A stretch of 64,000 nucleotides of DNA from Saccharicrinis carchari (GTDB taxonomy: Bacteria > Bacteroidota > Bacteroidia > Bacteroidales > Marinilabiliaceae). Position numbers and translations under genes: made by a program. The DNA is taken from the NCBI RefSeq assembly GCF_900182605.1, contig NZ_FXTB01000001.1, positions 62,001 through 126,000 of the forward strand, given 5' to 3'. Each line of letters opens with the position of its first letter. Position 1 is the stretch's first letter. Below, one piece after another: positions 47,695 to 56,708 of the stretch. The notes below the pieces were generated by a model. That model was not told the DNA's origin, searched no databases, and saw nothing but the letters and a program-made list of their open reading frames with translations.

Positions 47695-49806
47695 ATGAAA
47701 CAATTGATATCGTTTAGTTGCTTACTCTGCACTGTCATTATTTTTGGCAGCTGCAATCAAAAAAATACTATGAATACCAATCCATTATTACAGAAATTTA
47801 CCACGGTGCACCAAACGCCACCGTTTGATAAAATTAAAACTGAGCACTACCTTCCGGCCTTTAAGGAGTCCCTTGTCAAAGCTCGACAGGATATAGCAAA
47901 AATTGTGGATTCAAAAGAAAAACCAAGTTTTGAAAACACAGTATTGGCATTGGAATATGCCGGTAAACAGCTGGATGATGTGGCGTCGATATTTTTTAAC
48001 ATTAACTCGGCCGAAACCAACGACGAAATTCAGGCAATAGCCCGCGAGGTATCCCCCATGCTGACCGAATATTCTAACGATATTGTATTAAATGAGACTT
48101 TGTTTGACCGTATAAAAACGGTTTACGATTCGCGCGAGGGACTCAATCTGAATGCAGAGCAACTAAAATTGCTGGAAGATTCGTATAAAGGCTTTGAAAG
48201 AAAAGGGGCATTGCTGACCGGTGAGGATAGAGAACGCTACCGTGCCATCACCACCGAGCTAAGTAAATTGACCTTACATTTTGGCGAAAACGTATTGGCC
48301 GAAACCAATGCTTTTAAACTGCACATTACCGATCCTGCCGATCTGAGCGGTTTGCCTGATGCCATTAAAACGGCAGCCGCTGAGTTGGCACGCCGCGAAG
48401 AAAAAGAAGGCTGGATCTTTACCTTGCAGTTCCCCAGCTACGTTCCGTTTATGAAATATGCCGACAACAGAGCGTTGCGCAAACAAATGTACATGGCCTA
48501 TGCAAGCCGGGCCAGCAAGGGTGACGAGCACGACAACAAAGCTATAATTGCTAAAATTGTGAACTTGCGCCTCGAAAAAGCCAAATTGCTGGGGTACCAA
48601 AACCACGCCGAATTTGTGCTTGAGGAACGTATGGCTAAAACGCCCACCAAAGTAAACGATTTCCTTAATGACCTATTGAACCGTTCCATCGAATTTGCCC
48701 GGCAGGATGTAGCCGATGTGGCTGAATTTGCCAAAAAAGATGGCTTAAAAGATACATTGCAACGTTGGGATTTTAGTTACTACTCAGAAAAACTTAAAAC
48801 TGAAAAGTTTGATTTTACCGAAGAGGAAACTAAACCGTACTTTCCTTTAGATAAAGTAATTGACGGGGTGTTAGGGCTGGCCAATAGATTGTACGGCATC
48901 AGCTTTATCGAAAATAAAGATATTCCGGTGTACCACAATGAGGTAAAAGCGTATGAGGTGCTGGACGAAAACGGTAGCCACCTGTCTGTTCTTTATCTCG
49001 ATTTCTTTCCACGAAAAGGAAAACAGGGTGGCGCATGGATGACCACTTATGGAGACCAGTACATTAAAGACGGAAAAAATATCCGTCCTCTTGTTTCGTT
49101 GGTTTGTAATTTTAGTCGCCCCACACAGGAAACGCCCTCGCTATTAACACATAATGAAGTAACTACCTTTTTGCATGAGTTTGGCCATGGCTTGCATGGT
49201 ATGTTGGCTAACACTACCTATAAAAGCCATAGCGGCACCAGTGTTTACAGAGACTTTGTTGAGCTGCCTTCACAAATTCTGGAGAATTGGGGCAACGAAA
49301 AGGAATGGCTACAGATGGTAGGCCAACACTATAAAACAGGAGAGGTGATTCCCGACGAATTGGTGGACAAGATATTGGCTTCGGCCAATTTTCAAAGCGG
49401 GTACCTGACTGTGCGCCAGCTTTCGTTCGGTTTAAATGATATGGCCTGGCATACTATCATGGCGCCTTTTGAGGGTTCTGTAAGTAGTTTTGAGAATGCT
49501 GCCATGGCAAAAACCGAACTTTTTCCCGAAGTGGAGGGTACCAGCTTTAGCCCGGCTTTCTCGCATATTTTTGCGGGAGGATATGCCGCGGGCTATTACG
49601 GCTACAAATGGGCCGAGGTACTGGATGCCGATGCCTTTAGCCTCTTTAAGCAAAACGGGATATTCGATAAGGCTACGGCCGCTTCGTTTCGTAAAAACAT
49701 ATTGAGTAAAGGCGGAACCGAACACCCCATGGAACTTTATGTGGCTTTCCGTGGGCAGGAGCCAACGCTGGATGCTTTGATGGAGCGTAGCGGATTGGTA
49801 AAATAG
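47695..49806 (+). CDS. M3 family oligopeptidase (Dcp-like), lipoprotein form
   Basis: A 703-residue zinc metallopeptidase of family M3 (peptidyl-dipeptidase Dcp / oligopeptidase A group). Catalytic motif HEFGHGLH lies at about His494-Glu495-His498, with the downstream GTSVYRDFVELPSQILENW that supplies the third zinc ligand (Glu of FVELPSQ). The N-terminus has a lipobox (VIIFGSC, Cys about 19), so the enzyme is probably a periplasmic lipoprotein degrading short peptides, as in other Bacteroidota Dcp proteins. The ATG at 47695 is chosen over a TTG six codons earlier because it directly opens the signal peptide. It stands alone, ended by a strong hairpin. Confidence 0.92.
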   Translation: MKQLISFSCLLCTVIIFGSCNQKNTMNTNPLLQKFTTVHQTPPFDKIKTEHYLPAFKESLVKARQDIAKIVDSKEKPSFENTVLALEYAGKQLDDVASIFFNINSAETNDEIQAIAREVSPMLTEYSNDIVLNETLFDRIKTVYDSREGLNLNAEQLKLLEDSYKGFERKGALLTGEDRERYRAITTELSKLTLHFGENVLAETNAFKLHITDPADLSGLPDAIKTAAAELARREEKEGWIFTLQFPSYVPFMKYADNRALRKQMYMAYASRASKGDEHDNKAIIAKIVNLRLEKAKLLGYQNHAEFVLEERMAKTPTKVNDFLNDLLNRSIEFARQDVADVAEFAKKDGLKDTLQRWDFSYYSEKLKTEKFDFTEEETKPYFPLDKVIDGVLGLANRLYGISFIENKDIPVYHNEVKAYEVLDENGSHLSVLYLDFFPRKGKQGGAWMTTYGDQYIKDGKNIRPLVSLVCNFSRPTQETPSLLTHNEVTTFLHEFGHGLHGMLANTTYKSHSGTSVYRDFVELPSQILENWGNEKEWLQMVGQHYKTGEVIPDELVDKILASANFQSGYLTVRQLSFGLNDMAWHTIMAPFEGSVSSFENAAMAKTELFPEVEGTSFSPAFSHIFAGGYAAGYYGYKWAEVLDADAFSLFKQNGIFDKATAASFRKNILSKGGTEHPMELYVAFRGQEPTLDALMERSGLVK

Positions 49807-49823
49807 TAGAAGAATTTATTCCT

Positions 49824-49869
49824 ACTCACGGGGAGACTTTAGCAAGGCGCTTATAGTCACCCCGTGAGT
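49824..49869 (+). terminator. Long hairpin after the M3 peptidase gene
   Basis: Fifteen-base arms (49824-49838 and 49855-49869) with a single mismatch and a 16-base loop, 17 bases after the stop codon. The T-rich tract that follows is interrupted, but the stem is strong enough to act as terminator or 3' stabiliser. Confidence 0.7.
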
Positions 49870-50047
49870 GAATTACCGTATTTGATTTTTATCAATAACC
49901 CCTGTCCTTTTTAATACGGGGCTGACAGTCTTCATAACTTAAAACAATACCGCTACCGGGTAATTTGATGAAATTAATTTAATATAATTTATTGTCGGTA
50001 ATCTTTAGCGATTTACACCATAAACTCTTTTTTTTTATTTTATGTGA

Positions 50048-50055
50048 TAATTTTG
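50048..50055 (+). promoter_or_regulatory. -7 promoter element before nikR
   Basis: TAATTTTG fits TAnnTTTG and ends 13 bases before the nikR ATG, giving an almost leaderless transcript. About 45 bases upstream (49996-50012) the sequence CGGTAATCTTTAGCG resembles one half of the motif found before nikA and the TonB receptor, a possible autoregulatory site. Confidence 0.45.
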
Positions 50056-50068
50056 CGATATTTAAAAC

Positions 50069-50494
50069 ATGGAAACAATATCAAATACAGCAAGATTTGC
50101 TGTTTCGTTAGATCGCGAATTGTTGGACAATTTTGACCATGTAATTGAAGCGCAGGGTTACAACACCCGGTCGGAGGCCATTCGGGATTTGATTCGCGAC
50201 AAGCTCGTGAACCTGAATTGGGATGAAAAAGAGGAAGCCATTGGCACCATAACCCTGGTCTTCAATCATCATCTTTACTCCTTATCCGATGAACTTACCA
50301 ATAAACAGCACGATCATCATGCTATGATTGTCTCGTCCATGCATGTACACCTCGATCACGACAACTGTCTGGAGATAATTGCAGTAAAGGGCAAAGGTGA
50401 AAAAATCCGCAAGCTGGCTGATTCTTTGATCAGTTTAAAAGGTGTCAAACATGGCAAATTAACCCTCACTACAGCCGGAAAGGAAAATTTGTAA
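50069..50494 (+). CDS. nikR: Nickel-responsive regulator NikR
   Basis: A 141-residue ribbon-helix-helix repressor. Residues 8-48 form the DNA-binding ribbon-helix-helix (TARFAVSLDRELLDNFD, YNTRSEAIRDLIRD), and the C-terminal ACT-like domain (about 58-135) contains the high-affinity nickel site: His92, His94 and Cys100 in MHVHLDHDNCLEII, with His81 expected from the partner subunit (H76, H87, H89 and C95 in E. coli NikR). When nickel is bound NikR represses nickel uptake genes; some homologues also activate urease. Its position beside a TonB receptor and nikABCDE, with urease nearby, makes these the expected targets. It is convergent with the receptor gene. Confidence 0.95.
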   Translation: METISNTARFAVSLDRELLDNFDHVIEAQGYNTRSEAIRDLIRDKLVNLNWDEKEEAIGTITLVFNHHLYSLSDELTNKQHDHHAMIVSSMHVHLDHDNCLEIIAVKGKGEKIRKLADSLISLKGVKHGKLTLTTAGKENL

Positions 50495-50670
50495 GTCGGA
50501 TTTGAGTTCGCGCCGAAAAACAAGCTTATTGAGCTTTAGTTTTCTCACCCTTCGGTTGCCGCAGGCGAAGCCCTATCCTCTGAAGGGGGACTTACTGAAA
50601 CCCAATGCACTCCTCCAAACCCTTTTTAGGGTACCTGGGGGTATTTTACTATTCAGGGTGGGTTTAATTT

Positions 50671-52929
50671 TTAGAGATTATAAGCCACGCCGATGGTGAA
50701 ATTGCGTAAAGGCGCAGGCCCATACGACTGTCCCTGGCCCAAATCAAACACATAGGTGGCATAGTTAAGATCGAACATATTGTTCAGTTCAACAAAAAAT
50801 TGTCCACTGTGGGATGAATTACTGCCAAGGTTATAAAAGAGGGCGGCATCGGCAACCGTATATCCTTCATAAAAAAAGGAGTTGGTCTGTCCGGTTGCGT
50901 ACTTCCCTATATCCCGCATGTTAATTCGTGCACCAAAGCCGTATTTCAGGGTGTAATCAAGCGAGAGTGAAGTCACCGTCCGTGGAATATTCGTTAATTC
51001 CTTTCCCTCTAGATCTTTGTTCACATTGTCCATTACCTCCGTACTGGTATAGGCAAACGAAGCTGTAATATGGAAGCGGTCAAAGGGTTGTGCTTTTAGC
51101 CCCATCTCGAGCCCTCGTCGTTGGGTTGTTCCGGAATTAAAAAACTCTCCGGAGCCCGGGGCAGTTTCGCTTATCTCTTTGGATGTGTTCAATATAAAAC
51201 CGGTTAAATTGACATTGAAAAAACTGCTGCGGCCATAAACTATACCGGCTTCGTATTGCCAAATCTCTGCGGGATCTACGTCCATGTCGCTATTGTAACG
51301 GATTGCACTAGGGGGTATGATAAAACCATTGGAAACATTGGCTTTAAAATCGAAACCCGGAAACAGGGTGGAACGGAAACCTATTTTTGGACTAACATGC
51401 GATAAGTCATTGAGCGACTTATTTTCCTCAGCAACTCCGGGGTCGCGTAATTCCAAGGTTCCATTGTACACATCGTAACGCAGCCCCACGGTTGGTCTAA
51501 AATAAGTGCTTATTTCAAATTCCCCCTGAGCAAAAGCCGAAAAGGATTGTAAGTTGTAATTCCGTTTTTGCCTTAAGGCTCTCCGTACTCTATTTTCAGT
51601 GCCCCATCTTTTCGAATTGGTCATTTCGTTATAGAACTCAAGACCACCTACCCAATTCACATCCATGAATCCAAAGGCATGTTTCCCGTTCAAATTGGCT
51701 CCTACGGCATACACATTCCGTTTATTATTATTTTCAGATTGCCCTCCGGGTTGATAACTAAATTTTGCATAACGTTGGTAATCTTGTTGAACGGCATATC
51801 CAAAAACAAGCAAACGTAAGTTTTCGTTAAAGCTATGGTTGACATCCAGCCGTTCAGAGGCAAAGTTTTTAGCTCCACCATCGTTCTCTGCGTTGAGGGC
51901 CTGTTTGTTACGTCGGTCCAGCTCGTTGAACTGTTCTCCGGGAATATAACCGGGAGCATCCCATGTGCCGCTGTAGCCCTTTAGGTTCAGGGCAATATCG
52001 GTATGGTCGCCCACGTCATAGGCCACCCGTCCGTTTAAATTCCCTTTTAAAAATTCAGCATTTTCCGTAAAGCCCTTTGTACGGTACAGTTGTGCGGCAA
52101 AATTGGTTCTTAAGGTATTATCGCCAAGCTCAAAGGGCTTTCCCAGGGCAATTTGTCCGTCAAATGTTTCAAAAGAACCACCTTTAAGGCTGAGGTCTTG
52201 ATATTCTCCGTCTTTTCTGGTTTCAAAAGACAGGGTTCCGGCCATGGCATAGCGCCCAAACAGCACCGAAGAGGGCCCTTTGTAAACATCAACTTTAGAA
52301 ATATTCAGGGGGATTATTAAATTCATATCGGCGTAGCCGTCGTGCGAGCCCTCGCCCTCGTTCAAGGAAATACCATCTACTTCAATGGCTGCCTGGCCCT
52401 CGTGCCCTCCGCCACTAAAACCTCGCATAGTAAATACATCGGCCGTACCACCTTGGTTATAGGCTCCAATTTCTACCCCCGGAACTTGATACAGGATTTG
52501 CTGGGGATTGCTAAGATGAAGTTTTTTAATGCTGTTGAGATGCACTGTGCTGATGCTAGCCGGACTATTACGATTTTGCAGGGCGCCTCCCTTTACCGTA
52601 ATACCTGATAGTTGAAAGCGCAATTTTTTCAAGCTTATATTTACCGTAGTAGTTTCCAGGGCTTCCAGTTTTATCCTCTTTTGGGCTGTAGCATAACCGA
52701 TGGCCGAAGCCTCTAAAGTATAATCTCCCGGAGCAATATCGTTAATGGAAAAATATCCTTTTTCATCTGAATAGGTTCCTTTGCCGGTTTCTACAACCGA
52801 TAGATTCACATGGTCCAGGGCGGAACCTTCCTCGGAAATAATCCATCCCTTAATTTCGCCTGTAGACTGGCCATTGAGTGCTGAGACAGATAGTATCAAA
52901 ATAAAAAACACTAAGGATGTAAGCTTCAT
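50671..52929 (-). CDS. TonB-dependent receptor, probably for nickel (chelate) uptake
   Basis: A 752-residue outer-membrane receptor from the ATG at 52929 (a TTG three codons upstream is rejected). Signal peptide to about residue 20; CarboxypepD_reg-like domain (about 22-105, GEIKGWIISEEGSALDHVNL); plug (about 115-225, with YNQGGTADVFTMRGFSGG and VDVYKGPSSVLFGRYAMAG); then a 22-strand-type barrel ending FTIGVAYNL. General TonB machinery would energise it. The nickel assignment is inference: it lies between nikR and nikABCDE and shares a distinctive 21-bp-spaced upstream motif with nikA. Other metal chelates are possible. TonB-linked nickel receptors (FrpB4, FecA3) are known from Helicobacter. 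Confidence 0.85.
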   Translation of the reverse strand: MKLTSLVFFILILSVSALNGQSTGEIKGWIISEEGSALDHVNLSVVETGKGTYSDEKGYFSINDIAPGDYTLEASAIGYATAQKRIKLEALETTTVNISLKKLRFQLSGITVKGGALQNRNSPASISTVHLNSIKKLHLSNPQQILYQVPGVEIGAYNQGGTADVFTMRGFSGGGHEGQAAIEVDGISLNEGEGSHDGYADMNLIIPLNISKVDVYKGPSSVLFGRYAMAGTLSFETRKDGEYQDLSLKGGSFETFDGQIALGKPFELGDNTLRTNFAAQLYRTKGFTENAEFLKGNLNGRVAYDVGDHTDIALNLKGYSGTWDAPGYIPGEQFNELDRRNKQALNAENDGGAKNFASERLDVNHSFNENLRLLVFGYAVQQDYQRYAKFSYQPGGQSENNNKRNVYAVGANLNGKHAFGFMDVNWVGGLEFYNEMTNSKRWGTENRVRRALRQKRNYNLQSFSAFAQGEFEISTYFRPTVGLRYDVYNGTLELRDPGVAEENKSLNDLSHVSPKIGFRSTLFPGFDFKANVSNGFIIPPSAIRYNSDMDVDPAEIWQYEAGIVYGRSSFFNVNLTGFILNTSKEISETAPGSGEFFNSGTTQRRGLEMGLKAQPFDRFHITASFAYTSTEVMDNVNKDLEGKELTNIPRTVTSLSLDYTLKYGFGARINMRDIGKYATGQTNSFFYEGYTVADAALFYNLGSNSSHSGQFFVELNNMFDLNYATYVFDLGQGQSYGPAPLRNFTIGVAYNL

Positions 52930-52953
52930 TCTATTCAATGTTAAATTCCTACT

Positions 52954-52985
52954 CGTAATACTTTTAGCGCACTTCGTAATACTGA
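52954..52985 (-). promoter_or_regulatory. Candidate nickel operator upstream of the TonB receptor
   Basis: Plus strand: CGTAATAC at 52954-52961 repeated at 52975-52982, exactly 21 bp apart, with TTTTAGCGCACTT between, followed by TGA. The same arrangement occurs before nikA. It starts 25 bases upstream of the receptor ATG, a place where a bound repressor would block transcription. Binding by NikR is inferred from gene content. Confidence 0.65.
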
Positions 52986-53071
52986 GTAAACTTAAACATT
53001 TTCTTCGAATATTTTATTACCGTTTAGGTTCTTTCGGGAATTGAAATATATGCCCTTTATTGCCTATATGA

Positions 53072-53170
53072 TTTAACCACAATGTACACAAAGGCTACAC
53101 AGTGTGTTCACAACGTTTCCTTGTGTCCTTTATGCATTCCTTGTGCTCTTTGTGGTCTTTTTTTAACCAC
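53072..53170. repeat. CACAAAG/CTTTGTG intergenic inverted-repeat element
   Basis: The left arm (TTAACCACAATGTACACAAAGG) and right arm (CCTTGTGCTCTTTGTGGT, then a T run and AACCAC) form a long imperfect inverted repeat built from phased ACAAAG/CTTTGT units; internal units CCTTGTGTCCTTTATG fit the same pattern. Elements of this style occur between genes in many Bacteroidota and related genomes. It lies between nikE and the TonB receptor promoter and may also act as a terminator for the nik operon. Confidence 0.6.
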
Positions 53171-53272
53171 CATGTTTATAATGAATTAGGCTACATATCC
53201 TTTTGATTATTGACGGATCGTGCTGGCTGAGTAAATACGAAAAACTTTACATTTGCCGGGTTATTTCTAATT

Positions 53273-53884
53273 TCAACTATTACCCACAAGCTCCTCAAAA
53301 CTCAAAATACGATGGCAGGTTTGCTTTAACAAGGGCAACTCATGGCTAATAACCAACATGCCCAACTGGCGCTGCTGCACCAGTTGCAAAACCGCTTGCC
53401 AAATCTGCGCCTGGGCGATGGCATCGAGCATGGTGGTTATTTCGTCTGCTATCAGGTATTTGGTTTCGAGTGCAATTGCACGTGCAAGGCAGAACCGTTG
53501 CAATTCGCCTGCCGATAGCTGTGAGGGAAAACGGTGCATCCACTCTTTACTAATACCCAGTTTCCGTAAGAATTTATTACTATATTCTCCGGATTCTGAT
53601 AAAACTTGCTTCATTCGCCAATGTGGATTAATCGTTTTTTCCGGATGTTGTCCGATTAACTGAACCGGATTACGTCCTTTTGGGGGATAAGCTTTTCCAT
53701 CTACAGCAATCCAACCTTTATCGGGCTTTAGGTAACCGGCCATAATTTTGGCAAAAGTAGTTTTACCTACACCGCTCTGCCCGAATAGTCCAACTACTTC
53801 TCCCGGCTTTAGGCTGAACTCAATTTTATTAAATATCCACTGCCCCGGCTGGTAACAAAAACCAAGGTTCTTAACTGTTAGCAT
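53273..53884 (-). CDS. nikE: Nickel/peptide-type ABC transporter ATP-binding protein NikE
   Basis: A 203-residue ABC ATPase, shorter than the usual 250-330 residues because it lacks a C-terminal extension. Walker A GQSGVGKT (35-42), signature LSAGELQR (Gly of LSGG replaced by Ala), Walker B YLIADE and switch histidine in VISHELP. It energises import together with NikD. The gene overlaps nikD by 14 bases and ends the nik operon. The substrate assignment follows from NikR and the shared operator; by sequence alone it is a NikE/DppF/OppF-type subunit. Confidence 0.88.
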   Translation of the reverse strand: MLTVKNLGFCYQPGQWIFNKIEFSLKPGEVVGLFGQSGVGKTTFAKIMAGYLKPDKGWIAVDGKAYPPKGRNPVQLIGQHPEKTINPHWRMKQVLSESGEYSNKFLRKLGISKEWMHRFPSQLSAGELQRFCLARAIALETKYLIADEITTMLDAIAQAQIWQAVLQLVQQRQLGMLVISHELPLLKQTCHRILSFEELVGNS

Positions 53885-54836
53885 AAAAACATCTTGTTAA
53901 ACCATTATTTACTCTTGTGGATCCCGGTCTGTTGTTACGGCAAAAATCGCTAATCATTAAACATCGTGGCCCAAATACACAACCGGCGAATACCTCCATC
54001 GCTTCAGGCTGATTACCATCTAAGGATTCAAAACTATTTTCGGGTAAAGCACGCCACAAAGCTTTTGTATAAGGATGCCTCAAGCGGTCGCCATTTCCTG
54101 TAAAGTCCTTTTTATTGGCAATCTCCACTGTTTCTCCGGCATAAAAAACTGCAATTTTATCGGCAATTTTTAAAGCAGCATGAATATCGTGGGTAATAAA
54201 CAGGACGGCCTTGTTGGCTTTGCAAAGCTGTTTAATATGGCTGAGTGTTTCGTTCCAGGACTCCTCGTCTAAACCGGGGGTGGGTTCGTCGGCAATGATT
54301 AGTTTTGCCTCGCTTACCATTGCTGTGGCTATTAATACCCTGCGAGCCATTCCGCCGGAAAGTTCAAAGGGGTATTTTTTATCTGTATCGTGCGGTAAAC
54401 CCAGTTTATCAAAAGCTTCTCGTTGTATTCTAATTTTTGCCTTTTTATCCGGGATAATACTTTGTACCTGCTTAGCGGTTTTCATTAAAGGATCCAAAGC
54501 CTTTATCGACTGCGGAATAAGCGAAATGGCCTTGCCACGGAGCTTATTCTGTAGTTTTGGCGTTAAAGCCTGACCTTCAAAAAATATTGCTCCATTGGTT
54601 TGGGCATTGTTGGGTAAGATGCCCAAAATAGAGTCGGCCAGCAGGCTTTTTCCCGAGCCGCTGGAGCCCACAACGGCCACTATTTCTCCAGGACAGATAG
54701 TCAGCTCAAAATCCCGAATGACCTGGATCTGGGATTCTTCAAATCCATTTTTATACTGAGGAAATGAGAGAGAAAGGTTTTTGACCTCTAAAAGTGGTTT
54801 CTTATCATTTGTATTATAATGTCCTTTGATTTTCAT
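53871..54836 (-). CDS. nikD: Nickel/peptide-type ABC transporter ATP-binding protein NikD
   Basis: A 321-residue ABC ATPase: Walker A GSSGSGKS (57-64), signature ELSGGMARR, Walker B LIIADEPTPGLD, and the C-terminal oligopeptide/dipeptide-transporter extension (about 245-321) with four cysteines (CVFGPRC, then DFC and TRC), a pattern that in DppD-type proteins can hold an iron-sulfur cluster. Works with NikE on the cytoplasmic face of NikBC. Eight bases separate it from nikC and it overlaps nikE. Confidence 0.9.
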   Translation of the reverse strand: MKIKGHYNTNDKKPLLEVKNLSLSFPQYKNGFEESQIQVIRDFELTICPGEIVAVVGSSGSGKSLLADSILGILPNNAQTNGAIFFEGQALTPKLQNKLRGKAISLIPQSIKALDPLMKTAKQVQSIIPDKKAKIRIQREAFDKLGLPHDTDKKYPFELSGGMARRVLIATAMVSEAKLIIADEPTPGLDEESWNETLSHIKQLCKANKAVLFITHDIHAALKIADKIAVFYAGETVEIANKKDFTGNGDRLRHPYTKALWRALPENSFESLDGNQPEAMEVFAGCVFGPRCLMISDFCRNNRPGSTRVNNGLTRCFYANS

Positions 54837-54844
54837 GGTAAATT

Positions 54845-55708
54845 TTATTCTTTTTGTCCTTTAAATGGGTCGAAAATAGTACGTAAATTACGTCCCAGAC
54901 TATCAAAAACCGCCACCATCATTAACAACATCAAACCGGGGAAAAGAGCCAGCCACCACATGCCGGACGACAAATATCCCATAGCTTCGGACAGAATAAC
55001 CCCAATTGCGGGTTGCTCCGAGGATAATCCAAAGCCCAAAAAGGTAATACTGGCTTCGTGCAAAATGGCATGTGGAAACATTAATATAAACCCGATAAAT
55101 AACTGGGGTATTAAATGAGGTAAAATATGATGCCGGGAAATCCAAAACCACGACTTTCCCATATTACGGGAAACCGTGATGTACTCGGTATTTTTTACCT
55201 GTTTAATTTCTGCTCGTAACAAACGTGCCAATCGGGGCCAATGGGTTAGGGCCACGGCAATGATTACGCCTTTTAGTCCGCCACCCAACATAAATGAAAT
55301 TAAAATTAAGGTTACGATATGAGGCAGCCCGAGAAACAAATCAATAAGTCCCGTAACGATGGAATCCATCGTTTTATTCAACACCAATAACAGGCTAAGC
55401 ATCAGAGCGATGGTGGCACTTATGAAGGCGGCCAGTAAGCCCACCCAAAAACTAAGAGCCAAGCCCTTAACGGTTCGCACAAACATATCGCGTCCCAGCC
55501 AATCGGTACCAAAGGGATGGCTTAATGACGGACTGCTGTTTGCCGCCTCAAAATTAACCGCTAATCCTTTTATACCCATAAAAAAACCGCTCCCTACCAA
55601 TATTAATAGTAGAGCAACGGAAATTATTGAGGTGGTTAATGCCTCTTTGCGCCTATTCCAATTTATGGCGCGCTTTAATGGCAGATATTTATAAATCAGT
55701 TCATTCAT
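54845..55708 (-). CDS. nikC: Nickel/peptide-type ABC transporter permease NikC
   Basis: A 287-residue inner-membrane permease with six predicted helices, of the DppC/OppC/NikC type. The extracellular loop contains SHPFGTDWLGRDMFVRTVKG, a strong family signature, and the EAA-like loop region is HEASITFLGFGLSSEQPAIG. It pairs with NikB to form the channel. It overlaps nikB by eight bases, indicating translational coupling. Confidence 0.92.
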   Translation of the reverse strand: MNELIYKYLPLKRAINWNRRKEALTTSIISVALLLILVGSGFFMGIKGLAVNFEAANSSPSLSHPFGTDWLGRDMFVRTVKGLALSFWVGLLAAFISATIALMLSLLLVLNKTMDSIVTGLIDLFLGLPHIVTLILISFMLGGGLKGVIIAVALTHWPRLARLLRAEIKQVKNTEYITVSRNMGKSWFWISRHHILPHLIPQLFIGFILMFPHAILHEASITFLGFGLSSEQPAIGVILSEAMGYLSSGMWWLALFPGLMLLMMVAVFDSLGRNLRTIFDPFKGQKE

Positions 55709-56681
55709 GCGCCTGTTTAATTTTCATTCGCGGATCGACGAGCACATAAAGCAAGTCTGCCATAAAATTTCCCACAAAAATAAATACAACGCTGAACAAG
55801 GTAATCCCCAACAGAAGGGGTACGTCGCCTCCCAGCCCGGCTTTGACCACTGCTTGTCCCAAACCGGGGTACGAAAATACCTGTTCGGTTAAAACGGCAC
55901 CACCAAAAAGTTCGCCAAAGGATGCAAAATGCAAGGAGATGGCCGGTAATGAAATATTGCGCAGGCCATGGCGCCACAATAATCCCGTTCCGCTTTCTCC
56001 TTTGGCTTTGGCAAAGCGGATAAATTCGCTATTGAGCACCTCAATTAATTTTTCGCGGGTATGCAAAGCAATACTGGCTACTCCACCAATACTCAAAGTT
56101 AATACGGGTAAAACCAAGTGATTTAAGGTATCTGCCAGGCTTACCTCACCCGCCAAGCTGCCTGCAGGGGCTGCCAGCCCCACCGGAAACCAATTGAGAC
56201 AGGCGGCAAAAACCATCAGTACCAATATACCAAACCAAAATGCCGGGGTTGAGGCCAAAATAAAGGAATAACTTTTAATAATGCGATCGAGCAGCGACCC
56301 TTCATTCATTCCGGCTGCGATGCCCAGTATAAATCCGAAAATACCCGATAGCACCCACGCCAATCCCATGAGCAGAATGGAGGCAGAAAACCGTTGCACA
56401 ATAATCTCAGAAACTGGCTTCCGGTATATCAACGATTCCCCCAAATTACCTTGCCCCACCGCTTTGGCCCATAAAAAAAACTGTTCCGGCTTGGATTGGT
56501 GCAAACCCCAATATGCTTCGATATCCTCCCGTTGCTCCGGGCTTATCCTTGATATTTCGGCTCCGATATACGATTGAACCGGATCTACAGGAGAATAACT
56601 TATCAGCACAAAGGATAGCAGACTGATGGCAACGAGCAATGCAGCTAACTTTCCTGTTTTTCTGAAGATAAATTTAATCAT
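55701..56681 (-). CDS. nikB: Nickel/peptide-type ABC transporter permease NikB
   Basis: A 326-residue inner-membrane permease of the DppB/OppB/NikB type with six helices. The N-terminal ALLVAISLLSFVLISYSPVDPV and the glycine-rich GQGNLGESLIYRKPVSEII segment are characteristic, as is the EAA loop FIRFAKAKGESGTGLLWRHG and GGAVLTEQVFSYPGLGQAVV near the C-terminus. Partner of NikC; 27 bases downstream of the nikA frame. Confidence 0.92.
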   Translation of the reverse strand: MIKFIFRKTGKLAALLVAISLLSFVLISYSPVDPVQSYIGAEISRISPEQREDIEAYWGLHQSKPEQFFLWAKAVGQGNLGESLIYRKPVSEIIVQRFSASILLMGLAWVLSGIFGFILGIAAGMNEGSLLDRIIKSYSFILASTPAFWFGILVLMVFAACLNWFPVGLAAPAGSLAGEVSLADTLNHLVLPVLTLSIGGVASIALHTREKLIEVLNSEFIRFAKAKGESGTGLLWRHGLRNISLPAISLHFASFGELFGGAVLTEQVFSYPGLGQAVVKAGLGGDVPLLLGITLFSVVFIFVGNFMADLLYVLVDPRMKIKQAHE

Positions 56682-56708
56682 CTGTGGTTTTTTTAGGTCT
56701 TTCCTCTT

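Noticed and set aside
50515-50660. GC-rich stretch with CCCTATCCTCTGAAGGGGGAC between nikR and the TonB receptor as a mobile element
   Set aside because: It has short inverted-repeat character only; no terminal repeats, transposase or second copy was seen in the window. It may serve as the convergent terminator.
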